Below are positions 8,541-17,381 of a stretch of DNA of 64,000 nt, one piece after another. This DNA comes from JALZDI01 sp965653225. GTDB lineage: Bacteria; Actinomycetota; Actinomycetes; Propionibacteriales; Nocardioidaceae. Below the pieces are notes generated by a model, which searched no databases, was not told the DNA's origin, and saw only the letters and a program-made list of their open reading frames with translations. The DNA lies in NCBI GenBank assembly GCA_965653225.1, contig CBFGZI010000002.1, forward strand, positions 1 through 64,000, given 5' to 3'. Every line of letters starts with the position of its first letter. Within the stretch, counting starts at the first letter, position 1. The translations under genes and the position numbers were made by a program.

Positions 8541-8697
8541 TCGCCGTAACTCCCCGTCATGCCACCGACTTTCGCGGGAATCACCGTACGCACTCGAGGC
8601 GTGCCCCGTCGCGTCAGCGCGCCCGCGGCGTGTCGAGACTCACACGGAGCGGGTGTAACGCAGCGGGCACCCGGCGTTTCACCGGCAGCCTCGACCG

Positions 8698-8703
8698 TAG
8701 TGT
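8698..8703 (+). promoter_or_regulatory. Leaderless -10 element of the adenosyltransferase gene
   Basis: TAGTGT followed by 6 nt and then the ATG at 8710. No ribosome-binding site precedes the start, which supports a leaderless transcript. Confidence 0.5.
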
Positions 8704-8709
8704 TGAGCC

Positions 8710-9285
8710 ATGGCAGTCAACCTCACCCGCATCTACACCCGCACCGGAGACGACGGCAGCACCCGGCTCGGCGACATGAGCAAGTCGCACAAGACCGACA
8801 GCCGCGTCGGGGCCTACGGCGACGTCAACGAGGCCAACGCGCACATCGGCGTCGCCATCGCCACCGGCGACCTCGACGAGGGCGTGGCCGAGGTGCTGAC
8901 GCAGGTGCAGAACGACATGTTCGACGTGGGGGCCGACTTCGCGACGCCGGTGGTGGAGAACCCGGAGTTCCCGCCCCTGCGGGTGAGCCAGGAGTACATC
9001 GACCGGCTCGAGCGCTGGTGCGACACCTACAACGAGCGGCTGGAGAAGCTGCGCTCGTTCATCCTGCCCGGCGGCACCCCGGGCGCCGCGCTGCTGCACG
9101 TCGCCTGCACGAGCACCCGCCGCGCCGAGCGGACCGCCTGGACCGCCTACGGCGAGCACGGCGACTCCATGAACCCGCTCGCGATCAAGTACCTGAACCG
9201 GCTCAGCGACCTGCTGTTCATCCTGGCCCGGCACGCCAACATCGAGCGCGGCGACGTGCTCTGGCGCCCCGGCGGCGACCACTGA
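8710..9285 (+). CDS. PduO-type cob(I)alamin adenosyltransferase
   Basis: 191 residues. It transfers the adenosyl group of ATP to cob(I)alamin, giving adenosylcobalamin. The family marks are present: IYTRTGDDGSTRLGD at residues 8-22 (ATP site), the VNEANAHIG helix, and C-terminal TRRAERTAW and KYLNRLSDLLFILAR. Length is typical of the PduO domain. It lies 0.55 kb from the B12-dependent mutase, which needs this cofactor, though on the opposite strand. It converges on the DUF2550 gene with a 6-bp gap. In mycobacteria a homologue also sits beside the atp operon (recalled as Rv1314c). Confidence 0.92.
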   Translation: MAVNLTRIYTRTGDDGSTRLGDMSKSHKTDSRVGAYGDVNEANAHIGVAIATGDLDEGVAEVLTQVQNDMFDVGADFATPVVENPEFPPLRVSQEYIDRLERWCDTYNERLEKLRSFILPGGTPGAALLHVACTSTRRAERTAWTAYGEHGDSMNPLAIKYLNRLSDLLFILARHANIERGDVLWRPGGDH

Positions 9286-9291
9286 CCCAGG

Positions 9292-9735
9292 TCAGGTGCT
9301 GAGCAGGCCGCGGCCCGGCGGAGCGGCCTCCAGCCAGGCCAGCAGCCCGGTGAGCGCCGACTCGGTCATCGCCAGCTCGACCTGCTGGTCGGCGTAGCGG
9401 CACTCCACCACGATCGCGTCGTCGTACAGGGCGTACTCCTCGGCGCCCTGCGCGTTGCGCCGCGGCCCGACCTCGAGCTTGTTGCGCCGGTAGGTCTGGG
9501 CGGGCCGCAGCGACAGCGAGAAGATGCGGAACCACTCCAGGGCGTCGTTGTTGTAGCGTCCGACCCCCAACACCCAGCCGCGCCCGGGCCGTTGGGACCG
9601 GACGCGGACGCTGAGATCGAAGGTTCCGCCGTAGCGGGCGAGCAGACGCCGGCGTACGACGAGGTAGACGGCGACGAGGACGAGGGCGAGGGCGAGCAGA
9701 CCGGCGGTGTCGAGCACCATCGCCCACACAGGCAT
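9292..9735 (-). CDS. DUF2550 membrane-anchored protein, last gene of the atp block
   Basis: 147 residues. One N-terminal membrane helix (MPVWAMVLDTAGLLALALVL) is followed by RRRLLARYGGTFDLSVR and a soluble beta-rich domain (GWVLGVGRYNNDALEWFRIFSL) typical of DUF2550. Function is unknown. ATG at 9735 has GAGGAGGGGG directly upstream; an earlier in-frame ATG at 9837 would overlap atpC. It lies 25 bp after atpC on the same strand, the position its homologue holds in mycobacteria (recalled as Rv1312), so it is probably co-transcribed with the ATP synthase genes. Confidence 0.85.
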   Translation of the reverse strand: MPVWAMVLDTAGLLALALVLVAVYLVVRRRLLARYGGTFDLSVRVRSQRPGRGWVLGVGRYNNDALEWFRIFSLSLRPAQTYRRNKLEVGPRRNAQGAEEYALYDDAIVVECRYADQQVELAMTESALTGLLAWLEAAPPGRGLLST

Positions 9736-9760
9736 CGCCCCCTCCTCGCGTGCGCCTAGC

Positions 9761-10156
9761 CTACCGAGCGCGCTCGACCGCGCTGATACGTGCCTGTGCC
9801 CGCCGTACCGCCGTGTCGCGGTCCTCGATCGGCTCACCGGTCTCGTCGGTGTGCTCGAGCACCTGACGGGCCTTCTCCAGGTCGATCTCGTGCGACAGCT
9901 CGGCGTGCTCGGACAGGATCGACACCCGGTTGTGGGCCACCGAGAGGAAGCCCGCGTCGCAGGCCGCGACCAACACCTCGCCGTCGGTGCACCACACCTC
10001 GACCACGCCGTCGACCATCAACGAGAGCGTGGGTTCATGGTTGGCGAGCACGCCGATGTCGCCCTCGGTGGTGCGGGCGATCACCATCTTCGCCTCGCCC
10101 GACCACACCCGGCGGTCGGCCGCCACCATCTCCACGTGCAGCACGTCGTCGCTCAC
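9761..10156 (-). CDS. atpC: F1 ATP synthase epsilon subunit
   Basis: 131 residues. Epsilon links the central stalk to the c-ring and can restrain ATP hydrolysis. The N-terminal beta-sandwich is clear (LHVEMVAADRRVWSGEAKMV, TTEGDIGVLANHEP), followed by helices near the C-terminus (ARQVLEHTDE). GTG at 10156 is preceded by GAGG at 7 nt. It is the last ATP synthase gene, 9 bp after atpD. Confidence 0.97.
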   Translation of the reverse strand: MSDDVLHVEMVAADRRVWSGEAKMVIARTTEGDIGVLANHEPTLSLMVDGVVEVWCTDGEVLVAACDAGFLSVAHNRVSILSEHAELSHEIDLEKARQVLEHTDETGEPIEDRDTAVRRAQARISAVERAR

Positions 10157-10165
10157 GCGGGCACC

Positions 10166-11623
10166 TCAGCCTTCCTTCTGGATCTGGTCCCACTTGCGGT
10201 CCACGTCGTCGAGTCCACCGCACATGAAGAACGCCTGCTCGGCCACGTGGTCGTAGTCGCCGTCGCAGATCTTGGTGAACGCCTCGACGGTGTCCTTCAG
10301 CGGAACGGTCGAACCCTCGATGCCGGTGAACTGCTTGGCCACGTAGGTGTTCTGCGAGAGGAACCGCTGGATGCGGCGCGCCCGCTGCACGATGACCTTG
10401 TCCTCCTCGGAGAGCTCGTCGACACCGAGGATCGCGATGATGTCCTGGAGCTCCTTGTTGCGCTGCAGGATCCCCTTGACCCGGGTCGCCGTGTCGTAGT
10501 GGTCCTGAGAGATGTAGCGCGGGTCGAGGATCCGCGACGTCGAGGTCAGCGGGTCGACGGCCGGGTAGATGCCCAGCGACGCGATCTCACGCGACAGCTC
10601 GGTGGTCGCGTCGAGGTGCGCGAACGTGGTGGCCGGCGCGGGGTCGGTGTAGTCGTCGGCGGGCACGTAGATCGCCTGCATCGACGTGATGGAGTGACCA
10701 CGCGTGGAGGTGATGCGCTCCTGCAGCACGCCCATCTCGTCGGCGAGGTTGGGCTGGTAGCCCACCGCCGAGGGCATGCGGCCCAGCAGCGTCGAGACCT
10801 CCGAGCCGGCCTGGGTGAACCGGAAGATGTTGTCGATGAACAGCAGCACGTCCTGGTTCTGCACGTCGCGGAAGTACTCCGCCATCGTCAGGCCGGCCAG
10901 GGCGACCCGCAGCCGGGTGCCCGGGGGCTCGTCCATCTGCCCGAACACCAGCGCGGTCTGCCCGATCACCTCGGACTCGGTCATCTCGGTGATCAGGTCG
11001 TTTCCCTCGCGGGTGCGCTCGCCGACGCCGGCGAACACCGAGACACCCTCGTGGTCGCGGGCGACACGCGCGATCATCTCCTGGATCAGCACGGTCTTGC
11101 CGACCCCGGCGCCGCCGAACAGGCCGATCTTGCCGCCGAGCACGTACGGCGTGAGCAGGTCGATGACCTTGATGCCGGTGTGGAACATCTCCGTCTTGGC
11201 CTCGAGCTGGTCGAAGGCCGGCGCCTTACGGTGGATGGGCCAGCGCTCGTTGACCTCGAGCTTCTCGCCCTCCTCGAGGTTGAGGCACTCGCCGATCGTG
11301 TTGAACACGTGGCCCTTGGTCACGTCGCCCACCGGAACGCTGATCGCCTCGCCGGTGTCGGTGACCGTGGCGCCGCGCACCAGGCCGTCGGTGGGCTGCA
11401 TGGAGATCGCGCGGACCATGCCCTCACCGATGTGCTGGGCGACCTCGAGCGTCAGGGTCTTCTTCTCCCCGGCCAGGTCGAGCTCGACGTGCAGCGCGTT
11501 GTAGATGTCGGGCATCGAGTCGATCGCGAACTCCACGTCGACGACGGGGCCGATGACCCGCGCGATGCGACCGACCGAGCCGGCGCCCTCCTGGGCCTCA
11601 CGCTGTTCGATGGTGGCAGTCAT
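10166..11623 (-). CDS. atpD: F1 ATP synthase beta subunit (catalytic)
   Basis: 485 residues. The catalytic nucleotide sites are here: Walker A GGAGVGKTVLI near residues 160-170, the catalytic GERTREGND, Walker B VLLFIDNIFRF, and GRMPSAVGYQPNLADEMG. Length and motifs are normal. ATG at 11623 (MTATIEQ) is favoured by family length. A GTG at 11632 would overlap the atpG stop as GTGA and is a real alternative, adding three residues. Confidence 0.98.
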   Translation of the reverse strand: MTATIEQREAQEGAGSVGRIARVIGPVVDVEFAIDSMPDIYNALHVELDLAGEKKTLTLEVAQHIGEGMVRAISMQPTDGLVRGATVTDTGEAISVPVGDVTKGHVFNTIGECLNLEEGEKLEVNERWPIHRKAPAFDQLEAKTEMFHTGIKVIDLLTPYVLGGKIGLFGGAGVGKTVLIQEMIARVARDHEGVSVFAGVGERTREGNDLITEMTESEVIGQTALVFGQMDEPPGTRLRVALAGLTMAEYFRDVQNQDVLLFIDNIFRFTQAGSEVSTLLGRMPSAVGYQPNLADEMGVLQERITSTRGHSITSMQAIYVPADDYTDPAPATTFAHLDATTELSREIASLGIYPAVDPLTSTSRILDPRYISQDHYDTATRVKGILQRNKELQDIIAILGVDELSEEDKVIVQRARRIQRFLSQNTYVAKQFTGIEGSTVPLKDTVEAFTKICDGDYDHVAEQAFFMCGGLDDVDRKWDQIQKEG

Positions 11624-11628
11624 ATCTC

Positions 11629-12579
11629 TCACTCACTCCCGGCGTTCGCGTCGGCCAGGGCGTTCACGCCGCCGACGATCTCGCTGATTTCCTGGGTAAT
11701 GCCGGCCTGGCGGGCCTGGTTGGCGATTCGGGTGTACTTCCTGATGAGCTCTTCGGCGTTGTCGGTGGCCGACTTCATCGCGCGCTGGCGGGCGGCCAGC
11801 TCGGACGCGGCCGCCTGCAGCAGCGCGTAGTAGATGCGGCTCGTGACGTAGCGCGGCAGCAGCGCGTCGAGCACCTCCTCCGGGCCGGGCTCGAACTCGT
11901 ACAGCGGCAGCACCTCGTTGTCCTCGGGCTCCTCCTCGCGCTCGACGACCTCCAGGGGCAGCAGCCGGACGTCGTTGGGCTCCTGCACCAGCATCGACTT
12001 GAAGCGCGTGTAGACCACGTGCACCTCGTCGACGCCGCCGAGGTCGGCCTGCGACTCCTGGCCCGGTTGGGCCTCGCCCTCGTCGCGCCCGGCCATGAAC
12101 GCCTCGATCAGCGCCTCGCCGATGTCGCGGGCGTTGTCGTAGGACGGCTGGTCGGAGAAGCCCACCCAGTCGCGCACCACGGGGCGCCGTCGGAAGGTGA
12201 AGTAGGCGACGCCCTTGCGGCCGCTGAGGTAGACGTCGACGTCCTTGCCCTCCCCGCGCAGCTTCTCGGTCAGGCGCTCCGCCTGCCGGATCACGCTCGA
12301 GGAGTAGGCGCCGGCGAGTCCCCGGTCGCTGGTCACGATCAGGACCGCCGCCCGCTGGGGGTTCTCCGGCTCGGTCGTGAGCGGGTGGTCGACCGAAGAG
12401 TAGGTCGCCACCGCCGAGACCGCCCGGGTCAGCTCGCGGGCGTACGGCTCGGCCTCCTGCGCGCGCTGCTGCGCCTTGATGATGCGGGAGGCGGCGATGA
12501 GCTCCATCGCACGCGTGATCTTCTTGGTCGACTCGACCGAGCGGATCCGCGCGCGGTACTCACGCAGCGAGACAGCCAT
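11629..12579 (-). CDS. atpG: F1 ATP synthase gamma subunit
   Basis: 316 residues, forming the rotating shaft. The N-terminal helix (SLREYRARIRSVESTKKITRAMELIAASRI) and C-terminal helix (SATDNAEELIRKYTRIANQARQAGITQEI) that build the coiled-coil are intact. Residues about 165-215 form an acidic, Glu/Asp/Pro-rich insert (GRDEGEAQPGQE; EREEEPEDNE), longer than in E. coli and in line with actinobacterial gamma subunits. It starts 3 bp after atpA. Confidence 0.97.
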   Translation of the reverse strand: MAVSLREYRARIRSVESTKKITRAMELIAASRIIKAQQRAQEAEPYARELTRAVSAVATYSSVDHPLTTEPENPQRAAVLIVTSDRGLAGAYSSSVIRQAERLTEKLRGEGKDVDVYLSGRKGVAYFTFRRRPVVRDWVGFSDQPSYDNARDIGEALIEAFMAGRDEGEAQPGQESQADLGGVDEVHVVYTRFKSMLVQEPNDVRLLPLEVVEREEEPEDNEVLPLYEFEPGPEEVLDALLPRYVTSRIYYALLQAAASELAARQRAMKSATDNAEELIRKYTRIANQARQAGITQEISEIVGGVNALADANAGSE

Positions 12580-12582
12580 GGG

Positions 12583-14223
12583 TCAGCTCCGCTTCTGACG
12601 GACGATCTGCTCCTGCTCGACGTCCTCGTCCTCGAGGGCCTCGAACTGCTCGCGCCCGGCCTTGATCGACTTGCCCTCCGAGGTCTCGAACTGGTCGAGG
12701 AAGGAGTCGTAGGCCTGGTCGAGCGCCTCCGCGGTGTCGTCCTCGAACTGCCGGGTCTCGGTGATCGTGTTGAGAACCCCGGAGTGCTCGCGACGGAGGT
12801 ACTCGAGGAACTCGCGCTCGAAGCGCAGCACGTCCTCGGTCGGGACCGGGTCGAGCTTGCCGTACGTGCCGGCCCACAGCGAGACGGTCATCTCGTCGAG
12901 GGCGTACGGGGAGTACTGCGGCTGCCGGAGCAGCGCCATCAGCCGCTGGCCGCGGTCGAGCTGGCGACGGGAGGCTGCGTCGAGGTCGGAGGCGAACATC
13001 GCGAACGCCTCCATCGCGCGGTACTGGGCGAGGTCGACCTTCAGCGAGCCGGTGACCTTCTTCATCGCCTTGGTCATGGCCGCACCGCCGACGCGGGACA
13101 CCGAGATACCGACGTCGATCGCCGGTCGCTGGTTGGCCGCGAACAGGTCGGACTGCAGGAAGATCTGGCCGTCGGTGATGGAGATGACGTTGGTCGGGAT
13201 GTAGGCCGACACGTCGTTGGCCTTGGTCTCCACGATCGGCAGGCCGGTCATCGACCCCGCGCCCATGCCGTCGGACAGCTTGGCGCAGCGCTCCAGCAGC
13301 CGGCTGTGCAGGTAGAACACGTCGCCGGGGTAGGCCTCACGTCCCGGCGGGCGGCGCAGCAGCAGCGAGACCGCACGGTAGGCCTCGGCCTGCTTGGTGA
13401 GGTCGTCGAAGACGATCAGGACGTGCTTGCCGTCGTACATCCAGTGCTGGCCGATGGCCGACCCGGTGTAGGGCGCGAGGTACTTGAAGCCCGCGGAGTC
13501 GCTGGCCGGGGCGGCGACGATCGTCGTGTACTCCAGCGCACCGGACTCCTCCAGCGCGCCCCGGACGCTGGCGATCGTCGAGCCCTTCTGACCGATGCCG
13601 ACGTAGATGCAGCGGACCTGCCTGCTCGGGTCGCCGGACTCCCAGAACTCCTTCTGGTTGATGATCGTGTCGATCGCGATCGCGGTCTTGCCGGTGGCGC
13701 GGTCGCCGATGATCAGCTGGCGCTGGCCGCGGCCGATCGGGGTCATGGCGTCGATCGCCTTGATGCCGGTGGCCATCGGCTCGTTCACGCTCTGCCGCTG
13801 CACCACGGTGGGCGCCTGCAGCTCCAGGGCGCGGCGCTCGGAGGTCTCGATCTCGCCGAGCCCGTCGATGGGCTTGCCCAGCGGATCGACCACCCGGCCG
13901 AGGTAGCCGTCGCCGACCGGCACCGAGAGGATCTCGCCGGTGCGGCGCACGGTCTGGCCCTCCTCGATGCCCTCGAAGTCACCGAGGACGACGACACCGA
14001 TCTCGCGGGTGTCGAGGTTGAGCGCGAGGCCCAGGGTGCCGTCCTCGAACTCCAGCAGCTCGTTGGCCATGGCCGAGGGCAGTCCACTCACCCGCGCGAT
14101 GCCGTCGCCGGCCTCGGAGACGGTGCCGACCTCCTCGCGGCTGGCCGTCTCCGGCTGGTACTCGGACACGAAGCGCTGAAGGGCGTCCCGGATCTCCTCG
14201 GGGCGGATCGAAAGCTCCGTCAT
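12583..14223 (-). CDS. atpA: F1 ATP synthase alpha subunit
   Basis: 546 residues, the regulatory nucleotide-binding subunit. The Walker A sequence is GDRATGKTAIAIDTI; Walker B is VLIVFDDLTKQA. PGREAYPGDVFYLHSRLLERC is conserved. A C-terminal acidic/basic tail (EDEDVEQEQIVRQKRS) extends beyond the E. coli length, as in other actinobacteria. It follows atpH after an 84-bp gap, the widest but one within the operon. Confidence 0.98.
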   Translation of the reverse strand: MTELSIRPEEIRDALQRFVSEYQPETASREEVGTVSEAGDGIARVSGLPSAMANELLEFEDGTLGLALNLDTREIGVVVLGDFEGIEEGQTVRRTGEILSVPVGDGYLGRVVDPLGKPIDGLGEIETSERRALELQAPTVVQRQSVNEPMATGIKAIDAMTPIGRGQRQLIIGDRATGKTAIAIDTIINQKEFWESGDPSRQVRCIYVGIGQKGSTIASVRGALEESGALEYTTIVAAPASDSAGFKYLAPYTGSAIGQHWMYDGKHVLIVFDDLTKQAEAYRAVSLLLRRPPGREAYPGDVFYLHSRLLERCAKLSDGMGAGSMTGLPIVETKANDVSAYIPTNVISITDGQIFLQSDLFAANQRPAIDVGISVSRVGGAAMTKAMKKVTGSLKVDLAQYRAMEAFAMFASDLDAASRRQLDRGQRLMALLRQPQYSPYALDEMTVSLWAGTYGKLDPVPTEDVLRFEREFLEYLRREHSGVLNTITETRQFEDDTAEALDQAYDSFLDQFETSEGKSIKAGREQFEALEDEDVEQEQIVRQKRS

Positions 14224-14307
14224 GATGTCTGGTCCTGCTCTCTCTCGTCGAACGTCTGCTGTGGCTTCATGCGGATCGCACTGGTCGTCGGCGGCCTCGC
14301 GGTGCGC

Positions 14308-15114
14308 CTACCCGGCCAGGCGGCGCCTTGCCTCGTCGAGCCTGGTGGCCACGGTCCCGTCGATGACCTCGTCACCGATCTCCACCTTGACCCCGCCGAT
14401 GACGTGCGCGTCGCGCCGCACGTTGACGTGCACCGGCCGGCCGTACTGCGCCGACAGCACCGACTCCAGCCGCTGGACCTCCGAGCCGTCGAGCTCGTCG
14501 GCGACACGGACGACGGCCACCAGCCGGTTGCGGTGCTCGGCGGTGATCTTGCGGAACGCCTCCAGCGCCAGGCTGACGGTACGGAACGTGCCGGTGAGCG
14601 CCTGCTCGACCAGCCGCACCGTCGACGGGGTGGCCTTCCCCTCCAGAAGCGTGCGCACGAGCTCACGCTTGTCCTGGACGGAGCGGGTGCGGTCGGACAA
14701 CGCGTCGCGAAGCTCGGGGTTCTCCTCGACCACGCGCCCGAACTCGAACAGCTCGTCCTCGAGCGTGTCGGCGTGCCCCGCGCGCTCGGCGTCCTTCACC
14801 ACCGCGATCACGGCGAGGTGGTCCAGTGCGTCGGCGAGGTCGCGCGTCGCCGACCAGCGCATGCCGACCGCCGACTCCACCAGGTCCATCGACGCCGCGT
14901 CGATCTGGTCCTGCACCAGGCCCCGCAGCACGTCGGCCTTGGCCTTGGCGGCCACCGACACGTCGGTGGCGACCCGGCGCAGCAGCGGAGCCTTCCGGAG
15001 CAGGTTGGCCACCGCGAAGAGGTCGTCGGCGATCCTGCCGGGGTCGCCCTTGTCGGCACGCTCGACGAGCTCCTCGGTCAGGTTGACCAGGGCGTCGGCG
15101 GACGAGCCACGCAT
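14308..15114 (-). CDS. atpH: F1 ATP synthase delta subunit with duplicated helical domain
   Basis: 268 residues, against about 177 in E. coli. Delta forms the peripheral-stalk link to F1. The extra length is explained by an internal duplication: residues 31-84 align without gaps to 121-174, sharing the pattern LF...P.LR, D, (D/E)(V)L(V)R.L and LVE.A. The C-terminal domain (HVNVRRDAHVIGGVKVEIGDEVIDGTV) is normal. In mycobacteria delta is fused to a b-type subunit; here it stays separate. Its ATG overlaps the atpF stop by one base (TGATG). Confidence 0.95.
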   Translation of the reverse strand: MRGSSADALVNLTEELVERADKGDPGRIADDLFAVANLLRKAPLLRRVATDVSVAAKAKADVLRGLVQDQIDAASMDLVESAVGMRWSATRDLADALDHLAVIAVVKDAERAGHADTLEDELFEFGRVVEENPELRDALSDRTRSVQDKRELVRTLLEGKATPSTVRLVEQALTGTFRTVSLALEAFRKITAEHRNRLVAVVRVADELDGSEVQRLESVLSAQYGRPVHVNVRRDAHVIGGVKVEIGDEVIDGTVATRLDEARRRLAG

Positions 15115-15668
15115 CAGCGGGCTCCCCCGGAAACCGGCTGCCGGTTCTCGTCGGACTCGAGGGCCTCGAGGAACCTCTCGACGACGCGGCTCTGGCGCGC
15201 CTGGTCCTCGAGCGACTCACCGACGATGCGCTCGGCCAGCGCGGTGGCCATGGTGCCCACTTCGCTGCGCAGCTGCTGCAACGCCTGCTGGCGCTCGGCG
15301 TCGATCTGCGCGTGCGCGTGCTTGACGATCCGGTCGGACTCCTCGCGGGCCTGCTGGCGCATCTCGGCGATGATGCTTGCGCCCTGCTCGCGGGCCTCCT
15401 CCCGGATCCTCGCCGCCTCGTGCCGCGCCTCCGCGATCTGGGCGCGGAAGCTCTCCTCGGCCTCCTTGGCGTCCGCCTTGGCCTGTTCGAGCTCCCGGAA
15501 GTTCTGCCTGATCGCGTCCTGCCGGGCGGTCATCGCGCGGTTGATCGGCGGGATGACGTACCGGCCAAGGATGGCAAGCAGGATGAGGAACGCGAACAGC
15601 TCGACGAAGAAGGTCGCGTTGGGGACCAGGAAGTTGCTCTCCATCGGGACAGCAATGAGGCGTGTCAT
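15114..15668 (-). CDS. atpF: F0 ATP synthase b subunit
   Basis: 184 residues. A single membrane helix (TFFVELFAFLILLAILGRYVIPPIN, residues about 19-43) is followed by a long charged helix with heptad-like Glu/Arg/Ala runs, the peripheral stalk. This is the classical b form and not the b-delta fusion. GGAAAGG lies 5-6 nt upstream of ATG 15668. Confidence 0.96.
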   Translation of the reverse strand: MTRLIAVPMESNFLVPNATFFVELFAFLILLAILGRYVIPPINRAMTARQDAIRQNFRELEQAKADAKEAEESFRAQIAEARHEAARIREEAREQGASIIAEMRQQAREESDRIVKHAHAQIDAERQQALQQLRSEVGTMATALAERIVGESLEDQARQSRVVERFLEALESDENRQPVSGGAR

Positions 15669-15708
15669 CGGACCTTTCCTTTGCTCCTGATGTCCGTTAC
15701 TGCTTGGG

Positions 15709-15975
15709 TCAGGCGCCGAGCACGAAGACGAACAGCGCCATGAACGCCAGGTTGATGAAGAACATCGCCTCCACCAGACCGACGGTCAAGAAGAAGATGG
15801 TCTGCAGCCGCCCCTGCGCCTCAGGCTGGCGGGCCACACCCTGGATGTAGGACGAGCCGGCCAGGCCGTCACCCACACCGGCGCCGATGGCGCCACCGGC
15901 GAGGGCCACGCCGCCGCCGATGAAGGCGCCGGCGGTGGTGATGGCCGAGTCCAAAGCTGCCTGTGCGTCTGCCAT
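15709..15975 (-). CDS. atpE: F0 ATP synthase c subunit
   Basis: 88 residues forming a two-helix hairpin. The proton-binding carboxylate is Glu69 in FLTVGLVEAMFF. The polar loop is ARQPEAQG (residues 48-55). The first helix is glycine-rich (GGGVALAGGAIGAGVG). Family length is about 80-88. It lies between atpB (99-bp gap) and atpF. Confidence 0.97.
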   Translation of the reverse strand: MADAQAALDSAITTAGAFIGGGVALAGGAIGAGVGDGLAGSSYIQGVARQPEAQGRLQTIFFLTVGLVEAMFFINLAFMALFVFVLGA

Positions 15976-16074
15976 GTCTCTCCTTTGATCAGCGCCGGGT
16001 GCGGCGCGTGTTCCTACGTCTTGCTCGCGGTTGCTGTGGTCGGTCGGTCAGTCGTTTGTCGTTGGCCTGTCGGA

Positions 16075-16935
16075 TCACACCGCTGCCGGTGCTGCCTGCT
16101 GGTCCTGCTTCTCGCGCCCGCTCTCCGGCTCGCGGGCCTCCTCCCCTGCCTTGGGCTTCTCCTCCTCGCCGTGCTCGTCGTGCTCACCCTGCTTGCCTCC
16201 GGCCATCGCGAAGTAGATGACGGTCAGCAGCGCGAAGATGAAGGCCTGGATCAGGCCGATGAACATGTCGAACAGCTTCCAGATCACGTCGGCGAGCGGC
16301 ATGCCGAAGTACCACGGGATCAGCGCGATCAGGCTCAGCATGATCCCGCCGGCGAAGATGTTGCCGAAGAGCCGCAGCGCCAGCGTGACCGGCCGGATCA
16401 GCTCCTGGAGGATCTCCAGCGGCAACATCCACGGGTAGGGCTCCATCATGTGCGCGAAGTAGCCCTTCACGCCCTTCTGCTGGATGCCGTAGGCCCAGAC
16501 GCTGATGATCGTGACCGCGGCCAGCGCGTAGGTCAGGTTGGTGTCGGCCGTAGGGGCCGGCAGCAGGTGACCGGTCTGGTTGTTCCACTCGCTCGGGATG
16601 AGCTCGAGCCAGTTGGCGAACAGGATGAAGAAGAACAGCGCGATGGCCAGCGGCGCCGCCAGCGGGTGCACCCGGCCGAGGTTGTCCTCGACCTGGGAGT
16701 TGACCTCGTTGACCACGGTCTCCCACAGCAGCTGCATCTTGCTCGGGACGTGGTCCTCGGTGTCCTTGGTCAGGTAGTTCTTCGCGATCAGCCCGAGCAC
16801 CACGACGAGGGTGCCGGCCACGAAGGTGGCCCAGATGGTGTCCAGGTTGAACGTCATCCCGAACAGGTGCGCCTCGACGTGCTCGCCGATCTCGATCGAA
16901 CCCGACGACTGGGAGGACAGCAACAGCCCCCTCAT
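16075..16935 (-). CDS. atpB: F0 ATP synthase a subunit
   Basis: 286 residues with five or six membrane helices. The conserved channel segment ELIRPVTLALRLFGNIFAGG carries the essential arginine. The C-terminus adds a hydrophilic tail of about 30 residues rich in Glu, Lys, Gln and Ala (GGKQGEHDEHGEEEKPKAGEEAREPESG), which E. coli lacks. Its start overlaps the atpI-like stop (ATGA). Confidence 0.96.
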   Translation of the reverse strand: MRGLLLSSQSSGSIEIGEHVEAHLFGMTFNLDTIWATFVAGTLVVVLGLIAKNYLTKDTEDHVPSKMQLLWETVVNEVNSQVEDNLGRVHPLAAPLAIALFFFILFANWLELIPSEWNNQTGHLLPAPTADTNLTYALAAVTIISVWAYGIQQKGVKGYFAHMMEPYPWMLPLEILQELIRPVTLALRLFGNIFAGGIMLSLIALIPWYFGMPLADVIWKLFDMFIGLIQAFIFALLTVIYFAMAGGKQGEHDEHGEEEKPKAGEEAREPESGREKQDQQAAPAAV

Positions 16936-17375
16936 GACTTCTTCAGCTCCTTCAGCAACGGTAGCCCGGTCATCACCAGGGCTACGAGACGGAAGACGGC
17001 CAGCCCGAGCAGCAGGCCGATGCCGTCGGGCCAGAACGCGGCCGCGACGCTGACCGCGACGACGGTCAGGATGACCAGGCGGACCATCGTCGACGCGACC
17101 ATCTTGTGGCGGCTGGGCTCCTCACCCGAGGTGATCACCTTCAGCAGCCAGTACTCGGTGGCCAGGTGGTTGGCCAGGCCGAGCACGATGCCGCCCGCGA
17201 CACACGTGGCGATCACCCACTCACCGAGTGGGCCGGCGACCCAGTACGTCGCCGCGATGAGGATCGCGGCGAGCAGGAACGCCTTGCGCTGGTCGCGGAG
17301 GACCTTGAGAAGGGAGGGGCGGCCCGTGGCCTCGAGGTCCTCGGAGGCCACGGCACCCGATACCTGGTCGGTCAT
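16932..17375 (-). CDS. atpI: AtpI-like membrane protein (ATP synthase protein I)
   Basis: 147 residues with four predicted membrane helices and a hydrophilic N-terminus of about 30 residues. Family members help assemble the c-ring or carry ions for it. Sequence similarity in this family is weak, and the call leans on position: it lies directly before atpB with a 4-bp overlap, as in mycobacteria (recalled as Rv1303). Confidence 0.8.
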   Translation of the reverse strand: MTDQVSGAVASEDLEATGRPSLLKVLRDQRKAFLLAAILIAATYWVAGPLGEWVIATCVAGGIVLGLANHLATEYWLLKVITSGEEPSRHKMVASTMVRLVILTVVAVSVAAAFWPDGIGLLLGLAVFRLVALVMTGLPLLKELKKS

Positions 17376-17381
17376 GGGCGC

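Noticed and set aside
8574..8603. GGGAAT before the adenosyltransferase as a third-party SigR promoter
   Set aside because: No GTT occurs at 18 or 19 nt spacing; the triplet there is CGT or GTG.
12019..15690. Open frame of 1223 codons antisense to the atp genes
   Set aside because: It is the complement of atpG, atpA, atpH and atpF; composition is typical of an antisense shadow and no domain is visible.
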